Origin: Phytophthora quininea
Lineage: Eukaryota > Oomycota > Peronosporomycetes > Peronosporales > Peronosporaceae
DNA length: 64,000 nucleotides
Reading direction: 5' to 3'
Assembly (NCBI GenBank): GCA_011947345.1
Contig: JAAVTG010000540.1
Span: 124,001 to 188,000, forward strand
The notes beneath the pieces were generated by a model, which was not told where the DNA came from, ran no database searches, and was given only the letters and a program-made list of their open reading frames with translations. This document shows positions 1-11,695 of the stretch, one piece after another. How positions within the stretch are numbered: the first letter of the stretch is position 1; every line of letters starts with the position of its first letter. The translations under genes and the position numbers were made by a program.

Positions 1-2
1 CC

Positions 3-608
3 CTCGACACCTACCGACCACGTGCTTTGTTACCAGATTATGTTAGCCGCGCGCTGACAGCGGCCTTCCGCCGCCACTACAGAACGTTTTTTCCGAGCTC
101 GACGGCAACAGAATGGAGTTTGCTCAAGACGCACGCGGGAGCTCCGGACCAACCGGTTCGCCGAGATTTCCCACCACCACTGCCTGACATGAATGCGGCG
201 AACGTGCAAGGGGTACCAGGGGCGCTACTGCTGGCCACCAAGGACGACACCGTGATTTACGGGTACGGGTGGAACCGGCTGGTTGCGCTTCGCTCGAACG
301 TGGAGACCATTCGGTTGAACAAGGGCGACATGCTTCTCTTTCGGGGTGACTTTATCTATTCACCCGCCGGGTATCTGAAGAACAACCTGTTCGTCCACGG
401 ATTTCTGGACTCGCCATTCTACCCTCGCGATATTGGCATCAATGAGCCACTCCTCGTCGCTGTCATTGACGACCTGTCCATCGTCGATGACCTGTTCTGT
501 TTTGTCCACAACTGCGACTTTGTTGCCACCGGAACAATGTCGCTGCGCCGACACCTGAACCGCTTTCACTCTTTCTTCTTCGGGAGGCCACGAAGCCCAA
601 GGGCATGA
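3..608 (+). pseudogene. Degenerate dioxygenase-like / C2H2 zinc-finger protein, 5' partial
   Basis: The reading frame is open from the window edge, so the start lies outside. About 200 residues are visible. The segment around residues 50-125 resembles the jelly-roll core of oomycete 2-oxoglutarate oxygenase-like proteins, with an RDF where an HxD iron ligand pair is expected and then GDMLLFRGDFIYSP and NLFVHGF. The C-terminus carries a C2H2 finger (CFVHNCDFVATGTMSLRRHLNRFH region, spacing C-x4-C-x12-H-x4-H). The first metal-binding His of HxD is replaced by Arg, so oxygenase activity is doubtful. The family assignment is inference from motif order. It could instead be a transposon-associated DNA-binding protein. 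No partner gene is visible in the window. Confidence 0.4.
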
Positions 609-1479
609 GACGGCAAGACGTTGGTGGCCGAAGATTGCTTTACGCAGCGCCATTTTACTTTTTCTTCTTCGTCGTCTTTTCAGCTTCAATGTAGTCAAAA
701 CAATCCCATATCATTTTGCGTGCTTCGCCACAATGAAGAAAAAAATAATCGCTCAAAAGTCTGGTTGCAAATATCGTCCACGACACTGCTGCTGAAGTTC
801 TTATCGACGAGATCCTCAAGTTCATCAACAATAGACGCAGGTTGGTCATCGCTCCTGAGTCTGTGAGCAAATTCAGCGCATTTTCCCAAGTGGAAACGAC
901 CGTTTCTCCATTCGTGATAGCTTGATTGGCGATATCTTCGATAGCTTAGACCACAGTATCAGCAAAATCGGTTCCTTATGAACTGGAGGGTTATAGCTAC
1001 ACACGCACAGCTCTTAGTGATAGATAGCACGACATCGGCCTGACAGGCCGCAGAGAGCAGCTTCTCGACGACTCTCTGCAAATAGTAGACGAGGGACCGG
1101 ACAGCGGAGAAGATCAGCACCGCGCATGCGAAGGCCCACTGCAAATACTTGAATGCTGCCAGAACTTCCCCTGTGACTCCGCCAGTGAGAATATTAGGCG
1201 TCACATACGCCACGGAACCGACAACAAAATGAACTTAGAGGATGCAGGGCGATCGTCGTTCTACGGGATGTAATCAAGCTTGAACAAAACGAGACATAAC
1301 TGTGAGCAATGAGCGGTCCCGTTGACGCCATCCCCTGTCGTGCAATCGTTGTTGCTCGCTATCGAGTGCATGGAACTTGCAGGTTCGGTGTCAACATGTT
1401 TACAGTCAAAGGTTGACGTCCACGGAGCGTACGGACGGTGATTGAGCATGAACGACGTGATAATGTACAAACCGCTGGA
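609..1479. other. Gene-poor stretch with decayed sequence
   Basis: No convincing gene. The minus strand has two unlinked open stretches (959-1213 and 655-889) that look like pieces of one degraded protein, including a hydrophobic segment followed by a Cys-rich part, but I recognise no family. The Helitron 3' end should lie in this interval if the element is complete. Confidence 0.5.
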
Positions 1480-2892
1480 TCATTTACAGCAGTAGTATTT
1501 TGTGTTTCCACCACTGGTAATCGACATCACAGCATTAAGTGCCTGAAGTGTGGCAGTGCTCAGTTGTTGTAGGCGGTCCTCCTCATCAAGAGCCTCCTTG
1601 GAGGGCCTGGCCCATCTTGTGATCTCGTCGGTCAGTGGGCATAGTGTCCGAAAGGCTAGTCTTGATGTTACTCTAGAGACCAGCAAGTACGGCTGCTCAC
1701 GCTTGTTTGACATTCGATTCTCAGACCGCCACTCGGTAACAACCATTTTGTCAAGGGTTTCTCCTTGCACTTTATATACAGTTGATGACACTGCGCACAC
1801 CATGGAGAATTGCTCGACACGAACGGACAAAGTGCGTGGATTTCCTTCTGAAGTCGGCGCTAGTGAGATGTGGCTTTCGCCATACGGTCGGGCGTCGGGG
1901 AAGAGAGGAAATAAGTCGGAATCCAAACAACCTTGCATGGCAGTCGCCATCGAACCTCGTCGGATGCGTACAATCAACGCTAAGGGCGCGACACTCGGGA
2001 TTTTTACAATGACGTCTTCAACACTGTCGCGCACGTAGCAAAATTCAGTATCCTCCCTGTAGATGATCTGCTCCAGTGTGCCCAGCGTCCCGTTCGCAAC
2101 CATTTTAGCGGCGCGAATGTTCTGAGTAATTTGCACCGGCATCCCGACTATCAAATCGAGATAAGGCGCCATTCTGCCAAACTTGGTGTCCGGGAAACCC
2201 ATTACATTTCGGATTTCCGATGAACCAAGTTTATCTAGTTTACCACCAAAATTAGCAACAATCCGTACAGGACACTCCCCTTTCGGCAACAGCCTGGCCG
2301 CTGTTGCAACGAATAAATTGTTTATCGCCAGCCGCGTCGTATTATCTGGGGTTATAAAACAAGGCACCGAATCGCCAGGCTTCCATGTTTCAGAGACGTT
2401 GGCGTTACTAGAAACTCTGGAATTGATCAGGTCGACAAATTCGGGGAGCCACACACCTTTGCGAGCGAGTTGACACCCGCGACCCCATTCTGGATCCGCC
2501 CTAAATCGAACACACTTGTCCAGCACGATCACACGGTCGAAGAGCCTCCACAACTTATACCCGGCGAAGTCGTCCGCCGCTGAGTTCTGGCTCTCGGAAG
2601 GATTCTTGTAGAGTGGGGCCCCTCCCACCGGTGATAGCTGAAGAAAATCTCCCACAAGAACTACATGAACTCCACCAAACGGTAGGTGTGAGATTTTCTT
2701 AGCTATTCTCAGGTATTTGTCGAGCTTCGCTAGCTCATGTTTCTTCATCATTGAGACTTCGTCGATGACCAGGATGTCCAGGTAAATTGCCGCCTTTCTG
2801 CGCTTCTTTTCAGCTGGAGCAGCAAACTCGCCAATGTCCTCCCTCCTATTATCGTTGCAGCCTTTCCGGTAAGTGCTGCTTTGATAAGACAA
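1480..2892 (-). pseudogene. PIF1-type helicase C-terminal part of the Helitron
   Basis: A 470-residue frame whose first about 34 residues are out-of-register sequence. It then has YLDILVIDEVSMM (Walker B), GGVHVVLVGDFLQLSPV (motif III-like), and near the end VYKVQGETLDKMVV and PYLLVSRVTSR, the helicase motifs V/VI region of PIF1 and Helitron helicases. The end of the frame agrees with the normal end of such proteins. Together with the previous segment this is a complete helicase domain broken by one frameshift near 2,800. Confidence 0.75.
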
Positions 2893-4694
2893 TCAGGGCG
2901 GTTCCAGCTTTCACACAACTTTTGGACGGCATCGAGCACTCGGCTTTTGCCCGTACCACCCTCACCACCCCCAAAAAAAAGCAGCTGGTCCTGCCCAAGA
3001 TCGTCGTCAAGGCCGCCAACTGTGTAGCTCATATCCTCCACCTTTCGCCACCTAGTAAGCAAAGCAATTCCGATGAGTCTAAATGCGTTGTGCTGCTTCT
3101 CGTTGAGCGTGAAGTGCTGCGATACTGCTGTGATGGTGGCAAAATTTCCGTCCGCGCTGCCAAGGGGAACAGATGAAGTGTGTAGCGAGTTCCGCCACGA
3201 CGTTCGTTCATCCAGCAGCGCATCATTCAACAGTTCAATCACCTCGGCGTCCCTAGTGGCAATTTGAGGCTGGACACTCTGGTGGAGTTGGCAGTCGGTT
3301 GCTGTATTCTGGACCCAGGCGCGCATGTTAGGAATGCTAGGAAACTCGGCCGGTGCAATTGCCTGACTGCGAGAAACCGCGCTGAACGCGTTGCCTTCCA
3401 GCATCCGATGGGCATTGAATATTCGAAGAATTTCGGTCACATGCGAATCCGGTTTTGCGGAAGTTGAGATTGTGACTGGGTCGAGGCTTGTGCTATCGGG
3501 TAGAGCGCTAGGGTCGAACTTCTGTAATTCCCAAGGATCAGCAAACTTATCTTTTAGGGGTTCATTGTCTTCTTCTTCTCCATCCATGGCATCACAACCG
3601 TTGAAAAGGAAATCATCATCACTTGTGCTATCCGCGTCGCTGTCGGATAGCGCGCTTGGTGAAGAAGATCTATCACTGTCGCTGCGCACATGTTCTGCAT
3701 TAGCTTTCGCTCTATCCGCTCCGCAGTAATAGTCGTCGATGTGATTCATTTTCTTCGCCACGAAGTCGCTGCGAGTGCATTCCCACTGTTCGTACGCATC
3801 GAGCCATAGGTGTTCAGAATCTGTCGCCGAACCTATTAGATCAGCCAGGCTACAGAAGGGCTTCAACAGCACCAGCGACAGCACAGCACGCTTGTATCGA
3901 ACGCTTTCTGGAGAGTGACTCGCAACATACGGAAGTCGGAATCCCTGAATGACAGGAACAACCTCACGGTAACGCCTGCCGAGGCTGTGCGTGCGATGCA
4001 GTGGGTGCCCTGTGTGAAATGCTAATCTCTCCTTCCGCGTCGACTTGCCCTTCTTCCTGAAGTAGCTCATCGCGAATTCGTAGATGCTGACAGCCGCAAG
4101 CTGGTTGGGGCGGAAGACGTAATCGTCCAAAAAGGAGACGGCCTGGAAGCGTGGTGTTTCAGAGTCGCCGCTTTCATCGACAAGATAGCATGAATGCTCC
4201 TCCTCCGAGCAGAGTTGCCGCAGGATGTCGTGAAGGGGAATGTATGAGCACCTCGAACTTTCATAGCAACACGAGCCGCGGTACAAATACAGAGCCGCCA
4301 GCGGCCCAGCCACCTCCTGTCGGTTAGTCATGGCGTAGACCATTGATGCCACACGTTTCCTCGCCTTGGCAACTTCGTCGACGACCTGCGCTTGGGAGGC
4401 ACTTTCGTCGTGGGCTTCTCGCTCCTGCCGTCGCTGAAACGAGGCCAGGGCCATCACTACTACCGAGTCCAGACGTTTCTGCTGCTTCGTCACGTACTTT
4501 GTGCAGTAGTGTATCCGATCTGCAATATCTCTTCCGCCAAACAGAACCTGTATATCGTGGTTGCACTTGAACGTGGCCATCATCTCGTAGTTAAACCCGT
4601 TAACAAACTCGTGCGCCAGCTTTCGCTCAAGCGTAACACCAGCTAAATCAAACGACGTCTCCGGCGTACGGATGCGAGGAATAGATATCTGCAA
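2748..4694 (-). pseudogene. Helitron Rep C-terminus and PIF1-type helicase N-terminus
   Basis: A 648-residue frame. Near residue 67 it contains HYCTKYVTKQQ, which matches the Rep tyrosine motif region of Helitrons. An acidic low-complexity stretch rich in Ser and Asp follows at about residues 340-385. Near the end lies GGGEGGTGKSRVLDAV, a Walker A P-loop of PIF1-type helicases, and ALTGKAATIIGGRT, the following motif Ia region. The frame then runs out of register at about 2,800, and the Walker B motif is found in the next frame. Function is ATP-driven strand displacement during Helitron transposition. Confidence 0.75.
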
Positions 4695-5749
4695 TAGGAG
4701 TCATTCACCGCAGATTTTGACGTTTTGAAGCAGCTACTCGTGTGGGTCCACCAGTGCTGGTTTAGCAAAACCACCAATGCGGAAACCATATAATCCATGC
4801 CTTCGCGCCCCATCCGACGGTCAGCCGGCATTGGCGGCAACACTTCCATGAGGCGCGTCAGACCGTCGTTTTGGTAAGGATCATCGTCACTGGAGCAGGT
4901 TACCATCTGATACGCGTTCGCGTTCTCTAAGACCTCTCTCTCTATTGCGGCCGAGAAGCACTGCTGCTCATTGGACCGCTCCCTCAGCTCCTGCTGAACG
5001 CTTTCACGCTCATAGACAATGGCAGCCGCCTGGCCCTTTGTATCACGACAGATTGATTCCAGGCGCGCTTCGTCATCCATCTCCGCCGGAGTGAGCTCGT
5101 TTCGCCATGGCAGCCAGTGAGCGGGTCGGTTCTGGAGTAGAACGCTTCGCAATATCTGCTGCGAGCTAAACTTTGTGTTACAAGCGCTGCACTGCAGCAG
5201 AGCGGGCTCTTTCACTGAGCGGTGCGACTTGGAATGATACAGCCCGCGCCGTGGGTTCTGGCGAGCGCGCGCGGGTATGTCCAGCCCAACAAGATGGGCG
5301 TACGGGGCGTCGCAGTGTGAGCACGAGAGTCGTTCGACAGAAAGCGGCAGGCTGTTAGAAACGATGCTCCGCACGTAGGACTCTACGGTTTCCTTGAATT
5401 GCTCTCCGCCAGGTCCGCGCAGTAGGGATTCCAACTCGACTGTGCTCGACGGAGCGCCGCCTAGCCAAATCAACATGTGTATGTGCAACGTTCCCCTTCC
5501 CTGTGTCTCGGCCATGCCAAAGTACGCCCTTACATCCCCGATCAAACCCGAGAAGGAGTTTCTCTGCTTTGTTGTCGGGTCAATCCCGAGCACATGCCTT
5601 ATGAACACGTCCACACTTCGCATGAATAGACACGCCGACGCACAGTCATTCCCGAGACTGGCCTCGCGTAGTTGGGCCTTCGATGGCATACTGGCGTCCA
5701 AGATGTCGAAGAGCGAAGCAATGGATGTGATTCCGGCGTAGTGGGCCAT
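4643..5749 (-). pseudogene. Helitron Rep (HUH endonuclease) segment
   Basis: A 368-residue open frame. Residues 84-95 read GRGTLHIHMLIW, giving the HUH metal-binding histidines (about H89 and H91) of rolling-circle Rep proteins. The sequence upstream (about 5913-5750) holds the RFGQPSLF-type lead-in of the Helitron N-terminal domain in shifted frames. The domain nicks and joins single DNA strands during rolling-circle transposition. The frame overlaps the next segment by 52 bases and is out of register with it, so at least one frameshift separates them. A Cys-x2-Cys pair occurs twice in the middle (CSHCDAPY and CSACNTKF). Confidence 0.75.
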
Positions 5750-6148
5750 GACGAGAGAATTGTCGGTATTGGGCGTGAGGGTGATAAAAGAGATGGCTGT
5801 CCGAACCGTGTTTGGTAGGCGAATGCTTTTTGTCTACACTTGGCACGCTCTGCGTTGCTACCCCAAACGGCGGCAGACGCGATCTCCACCGTTTTCAAGA
5901 ATTCGTGCGCCACAGAGTCTTGTTCCGTGCGACCTGACCGCCTTCCTTGCTGGCGCTGCTCGAGAACGAGCAGCGCCTCCCCAGTTCGGCTGGCCCTATG
6001 GACTCAAACCCGCTGAAAACGCCAGGGAACCGCAGGCAACGCATGGAAGTTTGTGTGTACATGTTTTTCATCGATATGCGGTCGAACGAAACCAGTGTAA
6101 AGAGCTCGTCTTCAGCGAACCGCCGCGCCGACAGCATCGTGTAATGTT

Positions 6149-8026
6149 TCACGCACTCTTGAAGCGAGACCATAACTTGCCGCGACTCTCCTGGGTGGCC
6201 GCGCCCAAACGGAAACAGGTGGGGAACATTCTCGCCAACAAGTCGCCAGAGGCATCTCCAGATATTTTGTTCGAGCGCTTGACCAGAAATTCTCGGGTGT
6301 CGTTTTGGCGTGACGCTAACGGGTGCTCGCGCGAAAGCAGCTCCTTTGCAGCATCGGATAACCCGATCCGGCGTTCCACAACGCTTACCTCATCACAAGA
6401 ATTCTCCACCTGCCAAACGTCCGAATGGCCCCGGATGTCTTCGAGATCTTCGCGCACGCTGTCGTCGATGGCTCGGCCTTCATCTTGTATGCGCTCCAAA
6501 ATAAGATGTTCAAACAGCTCTGTATCGATCCCGTCGACCCAGACAACGTCGTTCCGAACAACGTCGCTGTAGAGACAATTGTTGCGCTTGTAAAAGTTGA
6601 ATGCGTCTTGCAGCTTCCGCGTTCGAATCTGGTGCATTTTCTTAACCTTCTCAACCTGTGCGTCTGAGAAATCGCCGACCATCGCAACTCGGAATGCATC
6701 GGTACTTGAAATCGACCTCGGTAGCAGCAACACGGGAGGTGAGGGTGTGCAATCAAACGCTATACAATGCGACCGAATACAGCGATGCCGCCCGCCTCTC
6801 ATCACACGAGTCATTGCGGCGACCGTGACCAGCTGCGTCATCATTCTCTCCGGCAACGTCAGGGACTGCAGGTCATTCGGCAAGCCCCCAACGAAAACCC
6901 CGTTCGCAATAGCAAACTTCGGGATGCGCCCGCGCTCTATTTCTTTCGAGCAGGTTTTGCACACAGTAAACCAGGCCGTCAAGTGCCCTCCTTCACCGGT
7001 GTAACAGCGGAAGCTTTTAGGCGCAACCATAACATCGCGCAGGAAGGTCACACATGCTGGAGCTCTGTACCAATCTAGAAGAGCGCGAGGTAGGGTCCTG
7101 TCCAATTCTCCCAAACTACGCCTTATCTTGTTCATGAACATCCAGTCGGAGGCTTCTTTCCGTTCCGCCTCGCATCGAAGCACCAGTGCGTCGCACGCGA
7201 TGCAGACACACTCATCAAGACACTCTGGCCCCAGCGCCTTTTGTAGTCTTTCGAGAGCCTTCGCGCGGTCGGAGTCGCTGACAGGCTGCAGGCTGAAGGT
7301 CGTAATTCCCGCATTAGGTTGCGTTTGCAGGCGCTCCCGATAGCAGCGTTGGCGAGTCCGGTGCGTTTTCGGGTGGTGAATCGGATTGCCGGTGTCTCTA
7401 ATGCGGGCTGCACGGGCAAGTCTTCGGGCTGCGCGCGTACGCCGACATCTCACCATTTTCATGGCCAAAGCAGCAGTTGCACGAATGTCAATGTCATCGC
7501 TCACTTGTTTGCCACCGTGGGAAGCGTTGTCGATAATAGCAGCCTCAGCGCCGGTAGATTGTGCACCACGTGATCCGATGACATTCTCTCTTTTATAAGC
7601 AGCGTCGAGGCGCCGAAGAAGACCTTCACTGTCGGACTGGTCATCTACGTCAGGGTTCGCTCGGGCGGATGCTGCTTCATGGCGCATGGTGCTGCTGCGT
7701 TGCACGGCCGCCATCGCTGAGGCTGCGATAGCACGCACGTCCAACTCGTCGCCAGGATCGAACCTACTCGAAGAACCACTCTCTGGGAACGAGTTGCCAT
7801 GAAGCGCTCTCTCCAGCTCGTAGGCAGTATCAAGATGCCGCAACAAGTCCTCGCTACCCGAGGCGCCGTTAGCACTATCATCTGTGGCCTCGCTGTGAGC
7901 ATGTTCAACAGCGCCACGGTGGCTACGTGCCATCGCTGACGAGGCGGCAGTACGGCGACCTTGGCCACGCCCACTCGATATGTTTTTCGGGCGCTTTGCG
8001 TTCCCATGGCCAGCATTATCCCTCAT
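6149..8026 (-). pseudogene. Helitron N-terminal part with DUF6570-like region
   Basis: This is the amino-terminal part of the transposon protein. The frame is open up to 8215, but the first ATG is at 8026, just downstream of a Gly/Ala/Cys-rich repetitive stretch that is probably not translated. The middle contains CVCIACDALVLR, a zinc-ribbon-like Cys pair, followed by the segment IPKFAIANGVFVGGLPNDL and LTLPERMMTQLV, which is the signature of the DUF6570 domain found before the Rep domain in oomycete Helitrons. The frame ends at 6149, where the homologous sequence continues in another frame (about 6173 to 5895), so a frameshift separates it from the Rep part. Confidence 0.65.
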
Positions 8027-8215
8027 CTGTGTTCGCTTCTTACACCCGCGCCCGCCTTGGCAACGGTCACTTGCCTCGTCGTCACAAGGAGACCCAGATC
8101 CACAGGAAACGCCGGCCCCGTGAGAGACTCCAGCTCCACAAGCAGCTCCAGCGCCGCGAGAAATGCCAGCTTCACAAAAACGCCAGCTCCATAAGAAATA
8201 CCAGCCGCTGCACAA

Positions 8216-9250
8216 GAAACTCCATTTCCACGAGAAACATCGCCTCCCCGACCATTCCTGTCCGCGGGTGTCGTCAAATCCACAAATGAGGCAGCGGTCT
8301 ATGGAAACTCAGTTGAGCTTGATGGCCCAGTGTCCCTAGAACAGGGACATGAGGACACTTCAACATGGTACAGCGTACCGTGCCGGGGAAGCGCGTTGGC
8401 ACCTGCCTCGCAGTGGTGGCGGTCGCGGTGGTGGTGGCGGAAGCAGTGACGGCGCAGCAGTAGCAGCAGCAGGCGTAGAAGCTATTTGGAAGCACCATCG
8501 TTTTCGTAGCACTTTATGTTAAAATTTAAAAAAAAGTTTGCAATGTATAGCTGTATGGACGTACCGCATCAGCGTGTGGTGGCTAGCGCACATGCATGAG
8601 CAGGCGGATCGATCAGTCGCAGGGTCGAGCAGGGGCACGAGCAGCAGGGGTGCGAGCGGGAGCGGGACGGCGCTCCGATGACGCCTCTGATTATTGTCGA
8701 ATCAGCACATGTTTTTTCCCTTAAATATTCGCCCTGTGACGCGTGTAGAATGGCACCATCGTTTGAGGCCGCTTAGTAAAAGATACCGACGGAAATTCGG
8801 TATTTTGGCCCTGTGCTGTATCCATGCTCTTGCCAAGGACAACCGTGTCGCGCTTGTATAGTATAGTTTGTTCAAGTGTCGTACACCGAAAAACTGTGAT
8901 TCCTCATGGAATACCGATCAATACCGATAAAAATCGCTGGCGTCACGAAAAATGCCCGTAACGACAGTTCTAAAGAACTGCGAATTATTTGTTTTCAATA
9001 CTGTGGGCTCCACAGCCCGGAGATGACGCTCCTCCGCTTCAACAGTTTAAGACGCTTTCGGGTGGAAAGCACTTTCAACCGGGAAAAGGTCGGTGACTGG
9101 GCTGCCTCGAAGCGAGTCATCTCGACCTTGTGGATCTCCTGCAGATAAAGTAGTTCGTGGGATGAATAGATCTTGCCGTTGACGGCGTTTGCCACTTGGT
9201 GTCTTGCAGTTTCTTATCTGGACTTGGACTTGTGCCGTGGTCAGGAGTTT
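8216..9250. other. Non-coding stretch between Helitron and gene array
   Basis: No gene recognised. It contains a CAG-like run (8450-8480) and a purine-rich repetitive stretch with GAGCAGGGG-type units (about 8620-8670), then AT-rich sequence. The Helitron 5' end should lie at its left side. Confidence 0.5.
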
Positions 9251-9660
9251 CTAAGGCAGATATAACAACTTGAGTCGCTCCAACTCCACGGAGTCGACGT
9301 CGCTGAAGTGGTCGAGTCGTTGGGTCATGGCGGCGTCACGATGAGGCGTTTGTTTGGTAATGGTGACTTGAAGAGCGAGAGCGGAATTGCTGATCTCAAA
9401 CGTCATTCCGCGAGGGAGACGCGGCGTGTGAACAACAAAGCAATGATGGTCTAACGTTTGTCCTCTCCAGGCGTTGTAGGTTGTCGAGAAGAGATCGTGG
9501 TGACAATCCGGCAGTAGTTTTAGCTTTTGAGATGACACGAACGAAGCCGTTTTCCACGATAGTGGTGGCTTGTGTCAATGACTCGATGTCGCTGCGGTTC
9601 GACTTGATGATGGCCACCACTCAAATCTGCTACGAACAACATTGGTCACATCATTCCTTG
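9251..9660 (-). pseudogene. Unrecognised gene fragment with one frame change
   Basis: Two overlapping minus-strand open stretches (9620-9396 and 9538-9251) read as one protein with a frame change near 9,540. The second ends naturally at a stop and has an aliphatic-rich body (ISNSALALQVTITKQTP). I do not recognise a family. It could be a broken gene or chance open frames. It lies about 185 bases past the 3' end of the first array gene, which is transcribed toward it. Confidence 0.25.
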
Positions 9661-9845
9661 TGATCGCAGCTGTCAGATACACTTCTCCGATCAGGGCCCC
9701 ATTCATGCTTACCCCTCCACATCACTCTCCGCAACGACATGTACATGTATGTCCAGACATTCGCCAAGGCAACAAATAATACCTCTGACGCACTGCGGCT
9801 CCAACTCTGCAGAAAAATAAAATAATCGTCTGAATTTGTGCTCCA

Positions 9846-11021
9846 TCAGCAGTTGACTTCAGCGACGACGTCGTTCAGCAGCAGTCTCTCTAGCGCCATC
9901 GTGACCGCGTCCTTGTCTTGATCCATAGACGTATGCAGCACCTCGTGGAAGCCTCCCAGCGCAGGCTCTTGACCTCGCACATTGCAACGCATCGGAACTT
10001 GCTGCACACAAACCTCCAGTTGTATCCCCGATCCGGACGGCTGCAGAGCTAACCAACCGATTTCATCCGAGCGCAGACCTGCGAAGCTCCCGTCGCCTTC
10101 GTACGATGAATTCCACACCACCACCATCCGGTTCGCCTCCATATATCGTCGCGAGAAATACCGTTGGAACATTTCCGCCTCCTCCTTCGGTCTCACAAGC
10201 CGGGATTTGTTGACGAAGTCGGCGCTTGGCTCGGGAGTGTTGGGGTCGAGTTGGTCTGCTTCTTGCAGATTCAGCAGCTTCCAGAGCGCACTACAAGTGG
10301 CTTGGAAACTGAACGGCAGCAGCGTCTTGTTCAGGTGTTGGAAGAACGCCACGTCGCCCGTGCTCTGATGTCTGTGCACCGTGAAATGCACCGACTCCGG
10401 CAGCGAGTGGATCCCAGAGGCACTCAACACCGAGTCGATTCGAGCGTAACAGCCTTCCAACTGCTGCATTTGTGTGGTTTGCATGATGTTGGTCATGCAA
10501 TGGAGTCGTGGCACTTTCAGCAACCGTGGAGAAGGCACCAGCGAGTGCTCCTCGCCAGTACCAAACTGCACTAAACTCGTGAGGTTCTCGAGATAAGCCG
10601 CTTGGCTACTGACCGTTGCAACGAGTCGTTCGTGTTCTGCTTCGGCTCGTCGTCGCTTATCTCGTTGGCGGTTCAAAGTCGTGACCCAGGACGAACTGGT
10701 CGCCGCATTTTGGAGAGGTTGCTTGTCACTCAGCCGAGAAACGTCGGCCGACAGTTCCTCGATCTCAGCCAGCAGAACTTGGCGCGAGTCTTTCAGTCGT
10801 TGGCGATACCGTCGCTGTCGACTCTTCTCCTTCTCCCGTTTGGTGGTGGCTTTGACGTCATCACTGTTGGCGCTGTTCTGGCTCGTGTCGGATTCATGCG
10901 CGACCAAGTCGACGCCAACGCTGTCGGAATTGGTCGGGGTCAACCCGAACAAGCCGCTGGATTCGAGGAAGCCCACGACCTCGTCCAGCGGCAGCTCCTC
11001 CAAGTGCACCGCGTCGGCCAT
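9846..11021 (-). CDS. bZIP-like/START-like family protein (array unit 1, divergent)
   Basis: 391 residues, intact. The N-terminus is acidic and hydrophobic (LPLDEVVGFLESSGLFGL). A basic region SRQRRYRQRLKDSRQ at about residues 68-82 runs into a heptad-like segment. The C-terminal half follows the family pattern, with a diverged signature (GSFAGLRSDEIGW in place of the usual FAGLHADETGW) and CYARIDSV where most paralogs have YAQTD. It ends with the common ERLLLNDV-type helix. Likely a nuclear DNA-binding regulator with a ligand-binding-like C-terminal domain; both roles are inferred from architecture. It is head-to-head with unit 2 across 674 bases. Confidence 0.8.
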   Translation of the reverse strand: MADAVHLEELPLDEVVGFLESSGLFGLTPTNSDSVGVDLVAHESDTSQNSANSDDVKATTKREKEKSRQRRYRQRLKDSRQVLLAEIEELSADVSRLSDKQPLQNAATSSSWVTTLNRQRDKRRRAEAEHERLVATVSSQAAYLENLTSLVQFGTGEEHSLVPSPRLLKVPRLHCMTNIMQTTQMQQLEGCYARIDSVLSASGIHSLPESVHFTVHRHQSTGDVAFFQHLNKTLLPFSFQATCSALWKLLNLQEADQLDPNTPEPSADFVNKSRLVRPKEEAEMFQRYFSRRYMEANRMVVVWNSSYEGDGSFAGLRSDEIGWLALQPSGSGIQLEVCVQQVPMRCNVRGQEPALGGFHEVLHTSMDQDKDAVTMALERLLLNDVVAEVNC

Positions 11022-11695
11022 CGTCGTCCTCTGCTGTGGTCCGTCCAGCGCGTTTACAAGAGTGTGTAGGACTAGGCGTTCCTCTCCCTGTTCAAATCAC
11101 GTGGCAGCATTCACCGGCTCTGTCACAGCAGCTGATCCCTCTGTTGCAGTCGCCTCGAGCCTGACCAAGTGCGGACTGAAAATTGTCTTGATCACTTGGA
11201 GTCACCGTGATGTCGTCCACTTTGAGGCGATCAGTGTGGTCGACGTCGACGAGTTTGTTACCTGAACACGAAAAACTTGGTCATCGCCAGGGCTTTTGGC
11301 GCAAAGCTACGTACTTCTTTGACTCTGGCTGCTGGCTGCAGCGGGCTCTCGTCATCGCCGACGCTGTTGACAGCCACCACCCGTCCACCAACTCGCAATC
11401 ACCGTTAGGCATAAGGAAATTTTGAGCCAGGCGAGACGTCGTGTTGGACAAGGTCTCGTTTGGACCCTTTCAAAGGCATTGCTCAGGTGTTTTACGTCGT
11501 GTAAGTCCCAGCATATGGGCTGCAACATCTAAAGTTCGCTTTGGACCAAGCCAACTGGTGTTGCAGGCTCCTCAGACGCTAAGCTTTGCGCTGCGGGTGT
11601 TGTTGGACTGTTTCCTGGGAAATGGAGGGTTACACCTAGTGTACCCTCGTCTTTACGCAGGGTTACACTTTGCATTCCGAAAGAAGCCGAAAAAG

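Larger units (their letters stand above)
1480..8215 (-). mobile_element. Helitron rolling-circle transposon, decayed
   Basis: Reading along the minus strand, the element encodes a DUF6570-like region, a Helitron N-terminal region, an HUH Rep endonuclease and a PIF1-family helicase. This is the standard order of an autonomous Helitron RepHel protein. The coding sequence changes frame at about 6,160, between 5,900 and 5,750, near 4,690 and near 2,800, so it is not translatable as one protein. I could not define the 5' TC end or the 3' CTRR end with confidence. No host gene is captured inside the coding span. Known Helitrons insert between A and T without target duplication, and none is seen here. 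Confidence 0.8.

Noticed and set aside
1194..1212. Possible Helitron 3' terminus (minus strand GGCGT-loop-ACGCC hairpin followed by CTAA)
   Set aside because: The hairpin touches the CTRR instead of lying some bases upstream, and no second copy is available to confirm the end.
8450..8480. CAG-type repeat as a coding polyglutamine tract
   Set aside because: Short, interrupted and not inside a supported gene.
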